63,061 bases of DNA. Source: JBGSKY01 sp041740995. GTDB lineage: Bacteria > Planctomycetota > Planctomycetia > Pirellulales > Pirellulaceae. Under the pieces are notes generated by a model. That model did not search any database and was not told the origin of the DNA. It saw nothing but the letters and a program-made list of their open reading frames with translations. Both the position numbers and the translations under genes were made by a program. The stretch lies in NCBI GenBank assembly GCA_041740995.1, contig JBGSKY010000066.1:1-63061 (forward strand). The letters are read 5' to 3'. This document shows positions 25,283 through 34,326 of the stretch, piece by piece (position 1 is the first letter of the stretch; every line of letters begins with the position of its first letter).

Positions 25283-25837
25283 TCATTCGCTGACGGGCCG
25301 GGCGGTTCGAGTTTGGGATTGCATTTGCTGGTGACCGCAGCAACAAATTGCCACGCCTAGTGCATCGGCGACGTCGGCTGGCTCAGGGACGCTTCGCAAG
25401 CCAAGCTGGTGCTGGACGGCGAATTGCATTTGTTCCTTGCTAGCGCGACCATTGCCGGTCAACGCCTTTTTAACCGCCGTGGGTTCGAACGAGTAAACCG
25501 CGAGATCTCGCTGTGCGGCTGCCAAACAGAGCACACCGCGTGCATGGCCCATCAACACCGCTGTTCGGGGTCGTTCGTAGTGCGAATAGAGCTGCTCGAT
25601 GGCCACCGCCTCTAACGGCGCAAGGGCCATGACTTCGGTAATGCCGTCGTACAGTTCTCGCAGTCGCCGCTCCAATGTTTGCGATCGAGAAACGCGAATC
25701 ACTCCCGCTTCGACAAGCTTCAGCTTTAGTCCATCGACTTGGACCAGCCCATAGCCAGTAATCGCCAAACCGGGATCGATGCCTAAAATGTATCGCTGCG
25801 AATTGGTTGCAGCGCTTACGATTTTGCTTGCTCCCAA
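25283..25837 (-). CDS. ruvC: Crossover junction endodeoxyribonuclease RuvC
   Basis: A 184-residue Holliday-junction resolvase of the RNase H fold. The metal-binding acidic residues are present: D21 in GIDPGL, E81 in AIEQLY, and D155/D158 in ADVADALG. The Arg/Lys-rich helix (KKALTGNGRASKEQM) that faces the junction is also visible. It cuts junctions together with RuvAB. The start lies inside the end of cysS with a 22-bp overlap, so the two are co-transcribed on the minus strand. ruvA lies 5 kb further downstream on the same strand beyond the accessory block. The C-terminus carries a Cys-rich short tail (CCCGHQQ), a local peculiarity. Confidence 0.95.
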   Translation of the reverse strand: MGASKIVSAATNSQRYILGIDPGLAITGYGLVQVDGLKLKLVEAGVIRVSRSQTLERRLRELYDGITEVMALAPLEAVAIEQLYSHYERPRTAVLMGHARGVLCLAAAQRDLAVYSFEPTAVKKALTGNGRASKEQMQFAVQHQLGLRSVPEPADVADALGVAICCCGHQQMQSQTRTARPVSE

Positions 25838-27492
25838 ACAGTGACGCCTTTTTTATCGAGCAGTTGGATCTTCATCGTCGAAAGTCCGTCGCGAATCGTG
25901 TCAGCGGTTGCAAAGTCTTTCTTCTCTCGGGCGTTGGCTCGCAATTGAATAATTAACTGCATCAAGTGATCAACCGTTTGGGCTGAATCGTCGCCCGATG
26001 ACTTTTTGCGAATCGCTTTTTTGAATAGGCCTAAAATTGCGGACAATTCCCGCAGAATCAACATCGTGTCGCGCAAGGCTTGCTTTCCTTCAGATTCAAC
26101 GGACTTGTCTTGCTCTAGGTCATAACTGTCGATCAGTCGATTCATGCAGCGAACGATTTCGAACAGATCGCTGACCGCTCCGCCAGTGTTGAAGTCGTCG
26201 TCCATCTTGCTTAAAAAGCTATCACGCAACGAGAGAACTTCTTTTACGATCGGAGCGTTAGATTTTGGCGGAACGAATTTGCTTCGCAGCGTATTGATCT
26301 CCAGTGCATAAACGCTTTGACCCATGATCTCGGCGTAGCGATCGAACAATCGGTAGAACGCTTCCAGCGCGGTGCCGGCTTCTTGTAGCGGTTCATCGCC
26401 GAAAACTGTGGTCGAGCGGTAATGCGAACGGAGCAAGAAAAACCGCAGTCGTTCGCCGGTTTGTTCTTCAATCAAATCCGCAAGTCCACCGGCGCCTTTG
26501 CTCCGTGAAATTTTTCCCGACGCGGCATCTTCCTCGCTGGCAGGCGCATTTCCATCGCGATCCGATTTGCCACCGACTTTTCCCGTCGCGTTGGAGGAAC
26601 GCATCAGCCCGTTGTGCATCCAATATCGAACCATCGGGGCGTCGTGACAGCATCGGCTCTGGGCCAATTCGTTTTCATGATGCGGAAAGAGCAAGTCGAG
26701 CCCGCCGCCGTGGATGTCGAACGTTTTTCCGAGGATGCGACGACTCATCGCCGAACATTCGATGTGCCAGCCTGGACGACCGAGGCCCCACGGGCTTTGC
26801 CAAGCTGGTTCGTCCGACTTGGCAGACTTCCACAGAGCAAAATCGCCAGGCGACTTCTTCCGCGCCGACGCTTCGCCGCCTTCACCTTGCTGGGCATCCA
26901 GACTGCGATTGCTCAATCGACCGTATTGCGGATCGCTGGTGACGTCAAAAAACACGTCGCCGCCGCTGGCATAAGCATGTTTTCGTGCAATCAGCTCGCC
27001 GATAAATTTGATGATCTCGTCCATATTCTCGGTCGCCCGAGGCATATGATCGATTTGATCGACGCCTAGTTGCTGCAAGTTCGACAAGTAGTCGGCCGTC
27101 ATTTCAGTCGCTACTTGAAACATCGATATTCCACGTTTGCGTGAAGCGTTAATCAATTTGTCATCAACGTCGGTGATATTGACGACCCAAGTGACTTGAT
27201 ATCCACAGTAGACGAGGAAACGTTTGATCGTGTCAAAGATAACCGGTCCGACCATGTGACCGATATGGGCCTCGGCATAGACCGTAGGTCCGCAAAGGTA
27301 CATGCCGACAACTCCGGGCTGAACCGTCTGCAAAGGTTCTTTCGCTTTGGTGAGCGTGTTATAGATGCGAATCGAAGTTTCCATGCTGGATAAATCTTGG
27401 TGCCGAATTTGTTCTGTAACTGTCGCCATATTACTGATTAATTTACTCTTGCCGTGTTCTGCGAAATTGCCCGACCGATTGTTTCGATCCAT
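25816..27492 (-). CDS. cysS: Cysteine-tRNA ligase
   Basis: A class I aminoacyl-tRNA synthetase that charges tRNA-Cys. The frame gives 558 residues; the natural start may be ATG 27429 (MATVTEQIRH) or the later METSIRIYNT. The HIGH motif is EAHIGHMVGP. Zinc ligands are Cys in MYLCGPTVY, Cys in HIECSAMS, and His/Glu in HHENEL. The KMSKS position reads KISRSKGAG and is preceded by an about 30-residue polar insertion (residues about 285-320, GKVGGKSDRDGNAPASEE) that most bacterial enzymes lack. The C-terminal helical anticodon-binding part ends in GVTVWEQ. It is the first gene before ruvC on the minus strand. The function call is secure; the modified second signature seems typical of planctomycete enzymes, by my recollection. 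Confidence 0.95.
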   Translation of the reverse strand: MDRNNRSGNFAEHGKSKLISNMATVTEQIRHQDLSSMETSIRIYNTLTKAKEPLQTVQPGVVGMYLCGPTVYAEAHIGHMVGPVIFDTIKRFLVYCGYQVTWVVNITDVDDKLINASRKRGISMFQVATEMTADYLSNLQQLGVDQIDHMPRATENMDEIIKFIGELIARKHAYASGGDVFFDVTSDPQYGRLSNRSLDAQQGEGGEASARKKSPGDFALWKSAKSDEPAWQSPWGLGRPGWHIECSAMSRRILGKTFDIHGGGLDLLFPHHENELAQSRCCHDAPMVRYWMHNGLMRSSNATGKVGGKSDRDGNAPASEEDAASGKISRSKGAGGLADLIEEQTGERLRFFLLRSHYRSTTVFGDEPLQEAGTALEAFYRLFDRYAEIMGQSVYALEINTLRSKFVPPKSNAPIVKEVLSLRDSFLSKMDDDFNTGGAVSDLFEIVRCMNRLIDSYDLEQDKSVESEGKQALRDTMLILRELSAILGLFKKAIRKKSSGDDSAQTVDHLMQLIIQLRANAREKKDFATADTIRDGLSTMKIQLLDKKGVTVWEQAKS

Positions 27493-27620
27493 TCTTCTAT
27501 CAAAATCCGTGACGGATTATAGGTTAGGCCAGCGTCAGAACTAAACCCTGATCTTCAGCAATTTCGAAGCGACATACGAACTAGTATTTGCTAGCAATGC
27601 GAAACGAAGAGTTGATACTT

Positions 27621-27687
27621 AGAACCTATCTGAAAAGGGGTCTGCCCCTCGCCGTTCCTCCAAAGGGGTCTGACGCGGATCGGCTCT
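27621..27687 (-). repeat. 67-bp dispersed palindromic repeat, copy 2
   Basis: This copy has the same length as 7857-7923 in inverted orientation, with arms AGAACCTATCT and GGATCGGCTCT and the shared core GTTCCTCC / GGAGGAAC. It ends on the first base of the ispF stop codon, so it forms the immediate 3' end of that gene. As in copy 1, the element lies beyond a minus-strand gene end, which suggests a transcript-end hairpin or insertion preference for 3' ends. Confidence 0.8.
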
Positions 27688-28202
27688 TATTGAACTCTTT
27701 GCAACAAGGCGATGCAATACGCTTCGGCCAATCGTCCTTCGCCAACGTCACCGATCTTTTCTCCCGTTTTTGCTTTCAGCGAAATTCGATCTAGCCCAAC
27801 GCCAATGATTTCAGCAATTCGACTTCGAATAGCCTGCTTGTGGGGCGAAATTTTTGGACGTTCGATTCGGACAACACAATCCAGATTGATCAGGGCATAT
27901 TTTGCCTCGCAGGCCAGGCGCACCGCTTCTCGGAGGAAATCTGCCGAATCGCGTCCCTTGTTCTCTGAAGCATTGTCTGGAAAAAGCTCGCCGATATCAG
28001 GCAACATTGCTGCGGCACAAATCGCATCGGTCACTGCGTGCAGCAAGACGTCAGCGTCGGAGTGTCCAATCAAACTGAGTTCGCACTCGATATCGATTCC
28101 ACCCAGTCGTAAAGATTTCCCGCTGCCGATTCGATGCGAGTCGATTCCTTGGCCGATTCGCAACGCGTTGAGCCCAAACGAATTGTCAGCTTCAAAAGTC
28201 AT
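27687..28202 (-). CDS. ispF: 2-C-methyl-D-erythritol 2,4-cyclodiphosphate synthase
   Basis: A 171-residue trimeric cyclase of the MEP isoprenoid pathway that converts CDP-methylerythritol 2-phosphate to the cyclodiphosphate. Zinc ligands are D21 and H23 (GQGIDSHRIG) and H55 (LLHAVTDA); the IGHSDADVLLHA block and the PDIGELFP and KAKTGEKIGDVGEGRLAEA motifs are present. Length and motif order fit the family. It starts 128 codons or more away from any co-directional partner and is divergent from mdh, so it is probably a single-gene unit. Its stop codon overlaps the end of the 67-bp repeat. Confidence 0.96.
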   Translation of the reverse strand: MTFEADNSFGLNALRIGQGIDSHRIGSGKSLRLGGIDIECELSLIGHSDADVLLHAVTDAICAAAMLPDIGELFPDNASENKGRDSADFLREAVRLACEAKYALINLDCVVRIERPKISPHKQAIRSRIAEIIGVGLDRISLKAKTGEKIGDVGEGRLAEAYCIALLQRVQ

Positions 28203-28505
28203 ACAGCGTGTTGAACGGTCCGTAGGGGCGATGAAGAGTCAGACTTTAAAAAAAATTTCAGTCGCGTTTTTTATCTTGCCGATTGCGACAACCAGAAATT
28301 TTCAGGCTTTAGTGTAACGCTTGCTTCGACTTTGTTAAGCGAGTCCGTTTTGGTTGCCTTGTTAGTGCTTGACGGTTGGCCGAGGCTGTCGATACTTCCG
28401 AGTTCCTCATTCTACAAAGTCGTCGTTGATCCTGCTGGAATCATCGCCGGATCATTGTTGCTTTCAACCGGCGACAAATTCATAGACCCTCTAACGGTAT
28501 TTACA

Positions 28506-29459
28506 ATGTTGCGTCGAGCAAAAATTTCGATCATTGGTGCTGGGAATGTTGGAGCGACGACCGCTCATTGGTGCGCCGCGGCGGAGCTAGGCGACATTGT
28601 CTTGCTTGACGTACCGCAAACCGAAGACATGCCGCGTGGCAAAGCATTGGACTTAATGCAGGCCTCGCCGATCGTCGGTTTTGACTCGAAAATTGTCGGC
28701 ACGAATTCTTACGATGATGTGGCCGGCAGCGACGTAGTCGTCATCACCGCTGGCATCGCTCGCAAGCCTGGCATGAGCCGCGATGATTTGCTCTCCACCA
28801 ATGCAAAAATCATGACGGCGGTGGCCAAACAGGTGGCTGATTGCAGTCCTGACGCGGTGATCATAGTCGTCAGCAACCCGCTCGACGCGATGGTTCAGCG
28901 AGCCTTTCAAGTGACTGGCTTCCCAGCAAATCGCGTAATCGGCCAAGCAGGCGTGCTCGATACTGCAAGGTACCGTACCTTTTTGGCGATGGAGTTAGGC
29001 GTCAGTGTGGAAGACGTGGCGGCCCTGCTGATGGGCGGACATGGTGACACGATGGTTCCAATTCCAAGCTGCACCAGCGTCGGCGGAATCCCAATTCTCC
29101 AGCTTCTCAGCGAATCTCGACTGAATGAGATCGTCAAGCGAACGGCTAGCGGCGGCGCGGAAATCGTTTCGCTACTCAAAACCGGTAGCGCTTACTATGC
29201 ACCGGCAGCGGCCACGACCCAAATGGTAGAAGCGATTGTGCGGGACAAGAAACGTCTAATTCCGTGTGCCGCGTATTGCGACAAAGAATATGGTGTCGGC
29301 GGATATTATGTCGGCGTGCCGGTTATTTTAGGCGCCGGTGGCGTTGAAAAGATTATTGAATTGAGCCTGACTGAGTCGGAAGTCGCGGCCTTGGGCAAGA
29401 GTATCGCGGCAGTGAAATCGTTAGTCGCGTCGATGGATGAGTTGATGAAGACGGCCTAA
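28506..29459 (+). CDS. mdh: Malate dehydrogenase (LDH-like type)
   Basis: A 317-residue NAD-dependent dehydrogenase interconverting malate and oxaloacetate. The N-terminal Rossmann motif is GAGNVGATTA. The substrate-binding arginines sit in ITAGIARKPGMSRDDL and near VLDTARYRTFLA, the catalytic His in MGGHGDTMVP and the partner Asp in the QAGVLD stretch. The family resembles the tetrameric LDH-like MDHs. I start at ATG 28506, directly before the first strand; an open frame reaches back to 28332 without homology-like sequence. The 303-bp divergent spacer with ispF (28203-28505) should hold both promoters; I see nothing else in it. Confidence 0.95.
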   Translation: MLRRAKISIIGAGNVGATTAHWCAAAELGDIVLLDVPQTEDMPRGKALDLMQASPIVGFDSKIVGTNSYDDVAGSDVVVITAGIARKPGMSRDDLLSTNAKIMTAVAKQVADCSPDAVIIVVSNPLDAMVQRAFQVTGFPANRVIGQAGVLDTARYRTFLAMELGVSVEDVAALLMGGHGDTMVPIPSCTSVGGIPILQLLSESRLNEIVKRTASGGAEIVSLLKTGSAYYAPAAATTQMVEAIVRDKKRLIPCAAYCDKEYGVGGYYVGVPVILGAGGVEKIIELSLTESEVAALGKSIAAVKSLVASMDELMKTA

Positions 29460-29576
29460 CACTCGTCGAATCGAATTTACGGTAACGACAAAAGTATTGA
29501 CGACTTTTGCAGCGGCAGGCCGGCCTACCAGTTCCCAAACCGATGTTGACGGAAACGCTTAACCTTTAATAGAAAT

Positions 29577-29600
29577 CAAACGGTGCCGAGATACCGTTTG
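29577..29600 (+). terminator. Possible hairpin terminator after mdh
   Basis: A perfect 8-bp inverted repeat (CAAACGGT / ACCGTTTG) with an 8-nt loop lies about 120 bp after the mdh stop. There is only a weak T-run beyond it, so termination strength is doubtful. Confidence 0.35.
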
Positions 29601-29654
29601 TTACTAGGCTCGGAAGCCATACCACCTTTTCACTAATCCAAAGCTAGAGCGTCG

Positions 29655-30392
29655 ATGAATAGGCTTCCTTTCGAAACGAGCGGTCAGCATTCTAGTGGCT
29701 CCACTCAGGTAGCAGACAATCCAAGACCGCTTTTGGAACGCACTCCGCTGAATCTAGCCCAGCCGCATCGGCTGTTTTTCCCTCAGCATTTTGAAGTCAA
29801 ATATTCCTACCCGTTGCTGATTTGGCTGCATTCAGACGACAGCAGCGAATATGAACTGGATGGCGTCGTTCCTTCGATCAGCCTTCGAAACTTTATGGCC
29901 GTTGGTTTACGTGGTCCAAAAGTTTCACCATTAAAAGCAAGACATTTTCGTTGGTCGCTCCGCCGTGACATCCTTTGCGTTAGCGAGCAATCGGTTCTGG
30001 AGACAGTACGACTTGCGACCGAAGACTTGTCAGTTGACCCAACAAGAATCTTCATTTGCGGCTACGGAACCGGCGGGACGGTCGCACAATGGCTAGCGCT
30101 TCGACACCCGGAATCATTCGCAGCAGCCATCAGCATTAATTCCACAGCGCCCGACGTCGCCGGGTCACTGGTAAATTGGAAACAGCGCCACCAGACCAAG
30201 GTGCTTTACATGTACGGTGACAATTCTACGGTCGCCAATTCCGGCGAAGTTTCGCAGGCGCTTCGATTTGCCCATCGAAGTTGCCTAAATTATCAGTTTG
30301 TCCAATTCGACTGTGGCGACGAGCTAAATACTTCAATGACCGAGCATATGAATCGATTCATGATGGAATCGATTGTCCAAACAGCTCAGTAA
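29655..30392 (+). CDS. Alpha/beta-hydrolase-fold protein lacking the nucleophile serine
   Basis: A 245-residue protein resembling carboxylesterase/phospholipase-like alpha/beta hydrolases: a central strand YPLLIWLHS, a GLRGP oxyanion-region loop, and a nucleophile-elbow region RIFICGYGTGGTVAQWLAL. At the elbow, the GxSxG motif reads G136-Y-G138-T-G140, so the nucleophile Ser is replaced by Gly. A candidate acid is in MYGDNSTV and a His lies near MTEHMNRFM. It is therefore probably a non-catalytic binding protein or uses another mechanism. The N-terminal about 30 residues are low-complexity. No clear operon partner. Confidence 0.7.
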   Translation: MNRLPFETSGQHSSGSTQVADNPRPLLERTPLNLAQPHRLFFPQHFEVKYSYPLLIWLHSDDSSEYELDGVVPSISLRNFMAVGLRGPKVSPLKARHFRWSLRRDILCVSEQSVLETVRLATEDLSVDPTRIFICGYGTGGTVAQWLALRHPESFAAAISINSTAPDVAGSLVNWKQRHQTKVLYMYGDNSTVANSGEVSQALRFAHRSCLNYQFVQFDCGDELNTSMTEHMNRFMMESIVQTAQ

Positions 30393-30666
30393 ATTTCGTT
30401 GAAGGACTTTCCAGTAACGCGACGTGCAAAGCAACTTGTCAGACCACTTTTCGGCACGTTCTTTTTACTGCTTTTTCACGGGCATGTTGAAATTCATCGG
30501 TCCATTTTGTATCGTACAAGAAAAATCGAGCGGAACGGCTGAAGATTTTTTTGTTGACTCAACACTTTACTTTGGTGATCGATCCTCCCTAACATAGCGG
30601 TGCAACAGGCAGCGATTATTCGCCGCGTTGCACACGATCACTGGTCGGAACGTCGTGTGGTTGAAC

Positions 30667-30960
30667 ATGCAGAAGCTGTGGATTGACTCGTCGCTGCTGG
30701 CGGTACTGAGCGTTCTGGTCGTAGTGGTTATTTCCGCTGCTGCGATTTGGCTACTGTTAAAATGGCGCGAATCGACCAAAAATGCTTTCGATTCGGTTCA
30801 AAGCTGCCTAAAAGAATTCGAAGAAATGCGTCTCGAGGGAGACATCACGGACGAGGAATACCGAAAGATAAAAGCGTCAGCACGCAAGATTGCAGCGTCA
30901 TCGGGACCGAAAGCGAACTTGGACCAGCCGTCCAACGGAACTTCCGAGCTTCCATCGTGA
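30667..30960 (+). CDS. Small single-pass membrane protein, unknown function
   Basis: A 97-residue protein from ATG 30667 (an in-frame ATG at 30628 adds 13 residues). One membrane helix (LLAVLSVLVVVVISAAAIWLLL) near the N-terminus is followed by an amphipathic charged helix. The segment EEMRLEGDITDEEYRKIKASARK resembles the short SHOCT-like helical motif of small bacterial membrane proteins, but this is weak. The C-terminus is polar and probably disordered. It lies upstream of clpX on the same strand but is separated by about 490 bp. Confidence 0.6.
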   Translation: MQKLWIDSSLLAVLSVLVVVVISAAAIWLLLKWRESTKNAFDSVQSCLKEFEEMRLEGDITDEEYRKIKASARKIAASSGPKANLDQPSNGTSELPS

Positions 30961-31454
30961 TTCTGGCTCAACAAGCATTGCGAGGCTGACTAATGGGGTG
31001 GTGGCTAGTTTTTCACGCTTTATTTATTTGCATTTGCCGAAATGTTTCTGTTTCGGTCTATGCTCAAGATTAGTGGAGCGGGAAAATAGTTGCACTTGTG
31101 CACAGAGTTCTTCGACTGACGCGATTTCGGGCGGACATTGTTCCTGCCGAGAACTTGCGTCTGGGAAAGACTCGACTGAAACTACCTAAAATGTGCTAAC
31201 GCACAGGTATATTGTCGGCTCGACACCGCGGACAGGGACGGCCCGGTATGAGAGTAAATCGCAATTGAAGTATGGCCAGTTGGATGGAAGCGATTCCTCG
31301 ACTTGCGCTTGAACTTCGTTTCGAATGTTGCTGTCATCGAGCTCCCATCAAGCGTGTCATTTTGCAAGTGTGTAGTCGATTTTGCATCGCGAGCTATCAA
31401 CGGGATGGCTGGCAAGGGCATGGTCGCGATTCACGAACTAGCTAGGAGTCGTAT
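30961..31454. other. Intergenic stretch upstream of clpX
   Basis: This 494-bp spacer should include the clpX promoter. Short frames exist on both strands without recognisable content. I see no clear RNA gene, repeat or terminator. Confidence 0.35.
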
Positions 31455-32753
31455 ATGCCTACGGGTAAGGATGTCATGTCGGGTCGTCGTGGAAACGGAA
31501 CCAGCGGAACCGCGAATAAAAAGAACGCGTTCTGCTCGTTTTGTAGAAAGAGCTATCGAGATGTTGGACCGCTGGTTGAAGGACCAGGTGACGTCTACAT
31601 CTGCGGTGAGTGCATCGAATTGTGTCAGTCCATTCTGGATCAAGAAAACAAACGACGTGGACCGTCAAAGTCCTTGTTCTCCGAAATTCCAGCCCCTCGC
31701 GAGATTGTTGAGCACCTCGATCAGTACGTGATCGGCCAGAAGCTCAGCAAGCGGACGTTGGCCGTTGCAGTCCATAATCACTACAAGCGACTGAATTCCG
31801 CTTGGGAAGGTTCCGATGTCGAAATTGAAAAGTCGAACATTCTGCTCGTCGGTCCAACCGGCAGCGGAAAAACTTTGCTAGCTCGAACACTTGCCAAGAT
31901 GCTCAACGTCCCATTCGCGATCGGTGATGCGACCACGTTGACGGAAGCGGGCTATGTCGGCGAAGACGTCGAAAACCTGTTGCTTAAACTGCTTCATGCA
32001 GCAGACTTCGATCTCGAATCGGCTCAACGCGGTATCCTGTACATCGACGAAATCGACAAGATTGGCAAGACCAGCCAAAACGTTTCGATCACGCGTGACG
32101 TCTCTGGTGAAGGTGTCCAGCAAGCGTTGCTCAAGATGCTCGAAGGCACCGTTGCCAACGTACCTCCACAGGGCGGACGTAAGCATCCCGAACAACAATA
32201 CATCCAAATGGACACAAGTAATATTCTGTTCATTTGTGGTGGAACATTCGCCGGCATCGAAGAGATTGTCCGCAAGCGACTGGGACGCAAGACGCTTGGC
32301 TTTGGTCAACCAAACTCGACTGTTGATGAAAGCGATCGTGCAACTGTCCTCGCGCAAGTTACCAGCGATGACGTGTTGCAATATGGCATGATTCCGGAAC
32401 TGATCGGACGATTGCCGGTTGTCGCACCGCTGGCACCGCTGGACGAAGCTGGGCTGATACAGGTGTTGAGTGAACCACGCAACGCATTGATCAAGCAGTA
32501 TCAGGCGCTCTTTGCGATGGAAAATTGCGAATTGAACTTCACCGAAGATGCCCTCAAAGCAATCGCGGCGAAGGCCTTGGTTAAGAACGTCGGTGCACGT
32601 GGCTTGCGTGGCATCGTCGAAGAAGCAATGCTCGACATCATGTACGAACTGCCTGACCAAGAAGCCGGCACAGTCTTTACGATCGAAGCCACAGGGTCAG
32701 ACAACGGGCTGCGGCACAGCAAAACCGCCCCTCAACGCAAAGAAAGTGCATGA
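31455..32753 (+). CDS. clpX: ATP-dependent Clp protease ATP-binding subunit ClpX
   Basis: A 432-residue AAA+ unfoldase that delivers substrates to ClpP. The N-terminal C4 zinc-binding domain has C27-x2-C30 and C50-x2-C53. The AAA+ core has Walker A GPTGSGKT, Walker B GILYIDEIDKI, the pore-loop AGYVGED, and the KLGRKTLGFG-like IGF-loop region that docks to ClpP (here RLGRKTLGFGQ). The C-terminal lid contains NVGARGLRGIVEEAMLDIMYELP, typical of ClpX. clpP is not in this window. A good hairpin terminator follows within about 55 bp. The ten residues before the Zn domain are not diagnostic, so the exact start is uncertain. Confidence 0.97.
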   Translation: MPTGKDVMSGRRGNGTSGTANKKNAFCSFCRKSYRDVGPLVEGPGDVYICGECIELCQSILDQENKRRGPSKSLFSEIPAPREIVEHLDQYVIGQKLSKRTLAVAVHNHYKRLNSAWEGSDVEIEKSNILLVGPTGSGKTLLARTLAKMLNVPFAIGDATTLTEAGYVGEDVENLLLKLLHAADFDLESAQRGILYIDEIDKIGKTSQNVSITRDVSGEGVQQALLKMLEGTVANVPPQGGRKHPEQQYIQMDTSNILFICGGTFAGIEEIVRKRLGRKTLGFGQPNSTVDESDRATVLAQVTSDDVLQYGMIPELIGRLPVVAPLAPLDEAGLIQVLSEPRNALIKQYQALFAMENCELNFTEDALKAIAAKALVKNVGARGLRGIVEEAMLDIMYELPDQEAGTVFTIEATGSDNGLRHSKTAPQRKESA

Positions 32754-32806
32754 CTTAAGCCTAAGGCTTCAAAGTAATCGAAGCAGCTCGAGGCATTAAA
32801 TTCACC

Positions 32807-32845
32807 AAATCGGATTGCAGCGTTGGTCGTTGCAGTCCGATTTTT
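32807..32845 (+). terminator. Rho-independent terminator after clpX
   Basis: A 16-bp imperfect hairpin (AAATCGGATTGCAGCG / CGTTGCAGTCCGATTT, two G-T type mismatches) with a TTGGT loop is followed by a run of five T. It lies 53 bp past the clpX stop and touches the convergent sulfatase gene, so it may act on both. Confidence 0.85.
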
Positions 32846-34171
32846 CTATTGATTGATCTTCAACTTTTCTCGAAGCCGGACGACCACGTCAGGAAATTGT
32901 TGGCTCAAGTCGTTTTGCTCGGTAGGGTCCTCTCGCAAGTTATACAAATTGACTTCGCCATTTTTGGACAATGGATTTTTCGAACTAAATTCGATCAACT
33001 TCCACCAGTCGTCGATGATCCAGGTGGAGAGCAGTGAAGCGTTTGGTTGTTGCAAGTCGACAATGTCATGCTCGTAAATCTGTCCGATGAGCGATTTTCG
33101 CAAGCTGGGAGCTTGCTGATCTAGCAGATTGATCCCAGGCAAGTTTTCGTCGGGCGCGATGTCTAACAGGGCGAGTACCGTCGGTACCAAATCTACGCTA
33201 CAAGCCAAATCGGTATCGTTCCGCTCGGCTTTAATTTTTTCAGGCCAGTGTAAGATGATCGGCGATCGGATTCCGCCTTCGTATGGACTGCGTTTGCTAC
33301 GATCATCAAACGTGTCGCGTATTGGATCAGTTACCCAACCGTTATCGGCAATGAAGACGATCAAAGTATTGTCGGTCGCACCGTGGCGAGCCAAAGACTT
33401 TTGTAAATCACCAATGGTCTCATCAAACCATTCGCACATCGCCCAGTACTTCGCAATGTTCGGTTCGCTTGTTAGTTGCTGATATTTCTCCAGAAGTCTT
33501 GCTGGCGGATCGTGCGGCTGATGTGGCATCATCGGCGCATACCAGAGAAAGAACGGCTTCTTTGATTCGTTGAGGAAATCATCAATTTGGCTCAGACCCT
33601 CTCGTCCAATTTTCAGTCCAATATCACCATGCCGACCACCGTGGTTCATATCACCATGCGTCATGCCGAAATCAAATCCACCGGTTCGATAATTGCCCTC
33701 CCACCATTTGCCCGTTTGAATAGCGGTGTATCCGAGATCGTGAATCCTTTCGGGTAGCGTGGTCAAGGTTTCAAAGTGATTTACAATCGCTTGGCGTTGT
33801 TCCATGTAAGCTGGATCGGCGTATCGTTTGCGTCCATTCGCAAATTTTTGCAGTGGCAGGGGGTCGTTGCCGGAAACGTTATGCTGACGGGGATAGAGCC
33901 CTGTGATTATCGAAGCTAGCGAAGGCCGGCAGAGCGAGCAGGGATTGTAACCTCGCGTGAACAAAAGCCCTGCCTGCGCAATCCTGTCAAGATTCGGCGT
34001 TTCAATATGCGGATGTCCCATAAAACCATAGTCATTCCATGCTTGATCATCACTCAGCACAAATACGATATTCGGGCGAACTTTTTCGGCTGCCCAAGTT
34101 CCAGAATTTGTCGAGCATATTGACAACAAGAACGCGACGGACGCGAATAGCATTTTGTTTTTTGATAACAT
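32846..34171 (-). CDS. Secreted sulfatase (arylsulfatase family)
   Basis: A 441-residue sulfatase starting at ATG 34171, with GAGGT 5-6 nt upstream (in-frame ATGs continue to 34300). The signal peptide (MLFASVAFLLSICSTNSGTWAA) fits export. The metal-binding DD is D41-D42 (VLSDDQAWND). The formylglycine site is C81-R-P-S84-L85 before ASIITGLYPRQH; the usual Arg of C-x-P-S-R is Leu. Later active-site pieces GKWWEG, PHQPHDPP and IADNGW are present. Sulfatases remove sulfate esters, in planctomycetes largely from algal polysaccharides; the target sugar cannot be read. The divergent ABC permease gene shares an about 155-bp spacer. Confidence 0.92.
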   Translation of the reverse strand: MLSKNKMLFASVAFLLSICSTNSGTWAAEKVRPNIVFVLSDDQAWNDYGFMGHPHIETPNLDRIAQAGLLFTRGYNPCSLCRPSLASIITGLYPRQHNVSGNDPLPLQKFANGRKRYADPAYMEQRQAIVNHFETLTTLPERIHDLGYTAIQTGKWWEGNYRTGGFDFGMTHGDMNHGGRHGDIGLKIGREGLSQIDDFLNESKKPFFLWYAPMMPHQPHDPPARLLEKYQQLTSEPNIAKYWAMCEWFDETIGDLQKSLARHGATDNTLIVFIADNGWVTDPIRDTFDDRSKRSPYEGGIRSPIILHWPEKIKAERNDTDLACSVDLVPTVLALLDIAPDENLPGINLLDQQAPSLRKSLIGQIYEHDIVDLQQPNASLLSTWIIDDWWKLIEFSSKNPLSKNGEVNLYNLREDPTEQNDLSQQFPDVVVRLREKLKINQ

Positions 34172-34326
34172 GTTGACCTCAAAGCTAACTGGCGAGCGTG
34201 GCATGAACTTTGATCCTGTGTTTTCAACAATCACAGGTTGAGAGATGGATATCGCGACTTTTAAATAAGCTTTCCCAATCAAACGAAGAATCTTGTCCAA
34301 CTATCTTAGCTTCATTGCGAGGGCTC

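Noticed and set aside
31878..32660. 260-codon minus-strand open frame
   Set aside because: It lies entirely inside clpX on the opposite strand, and its translation has no family features.
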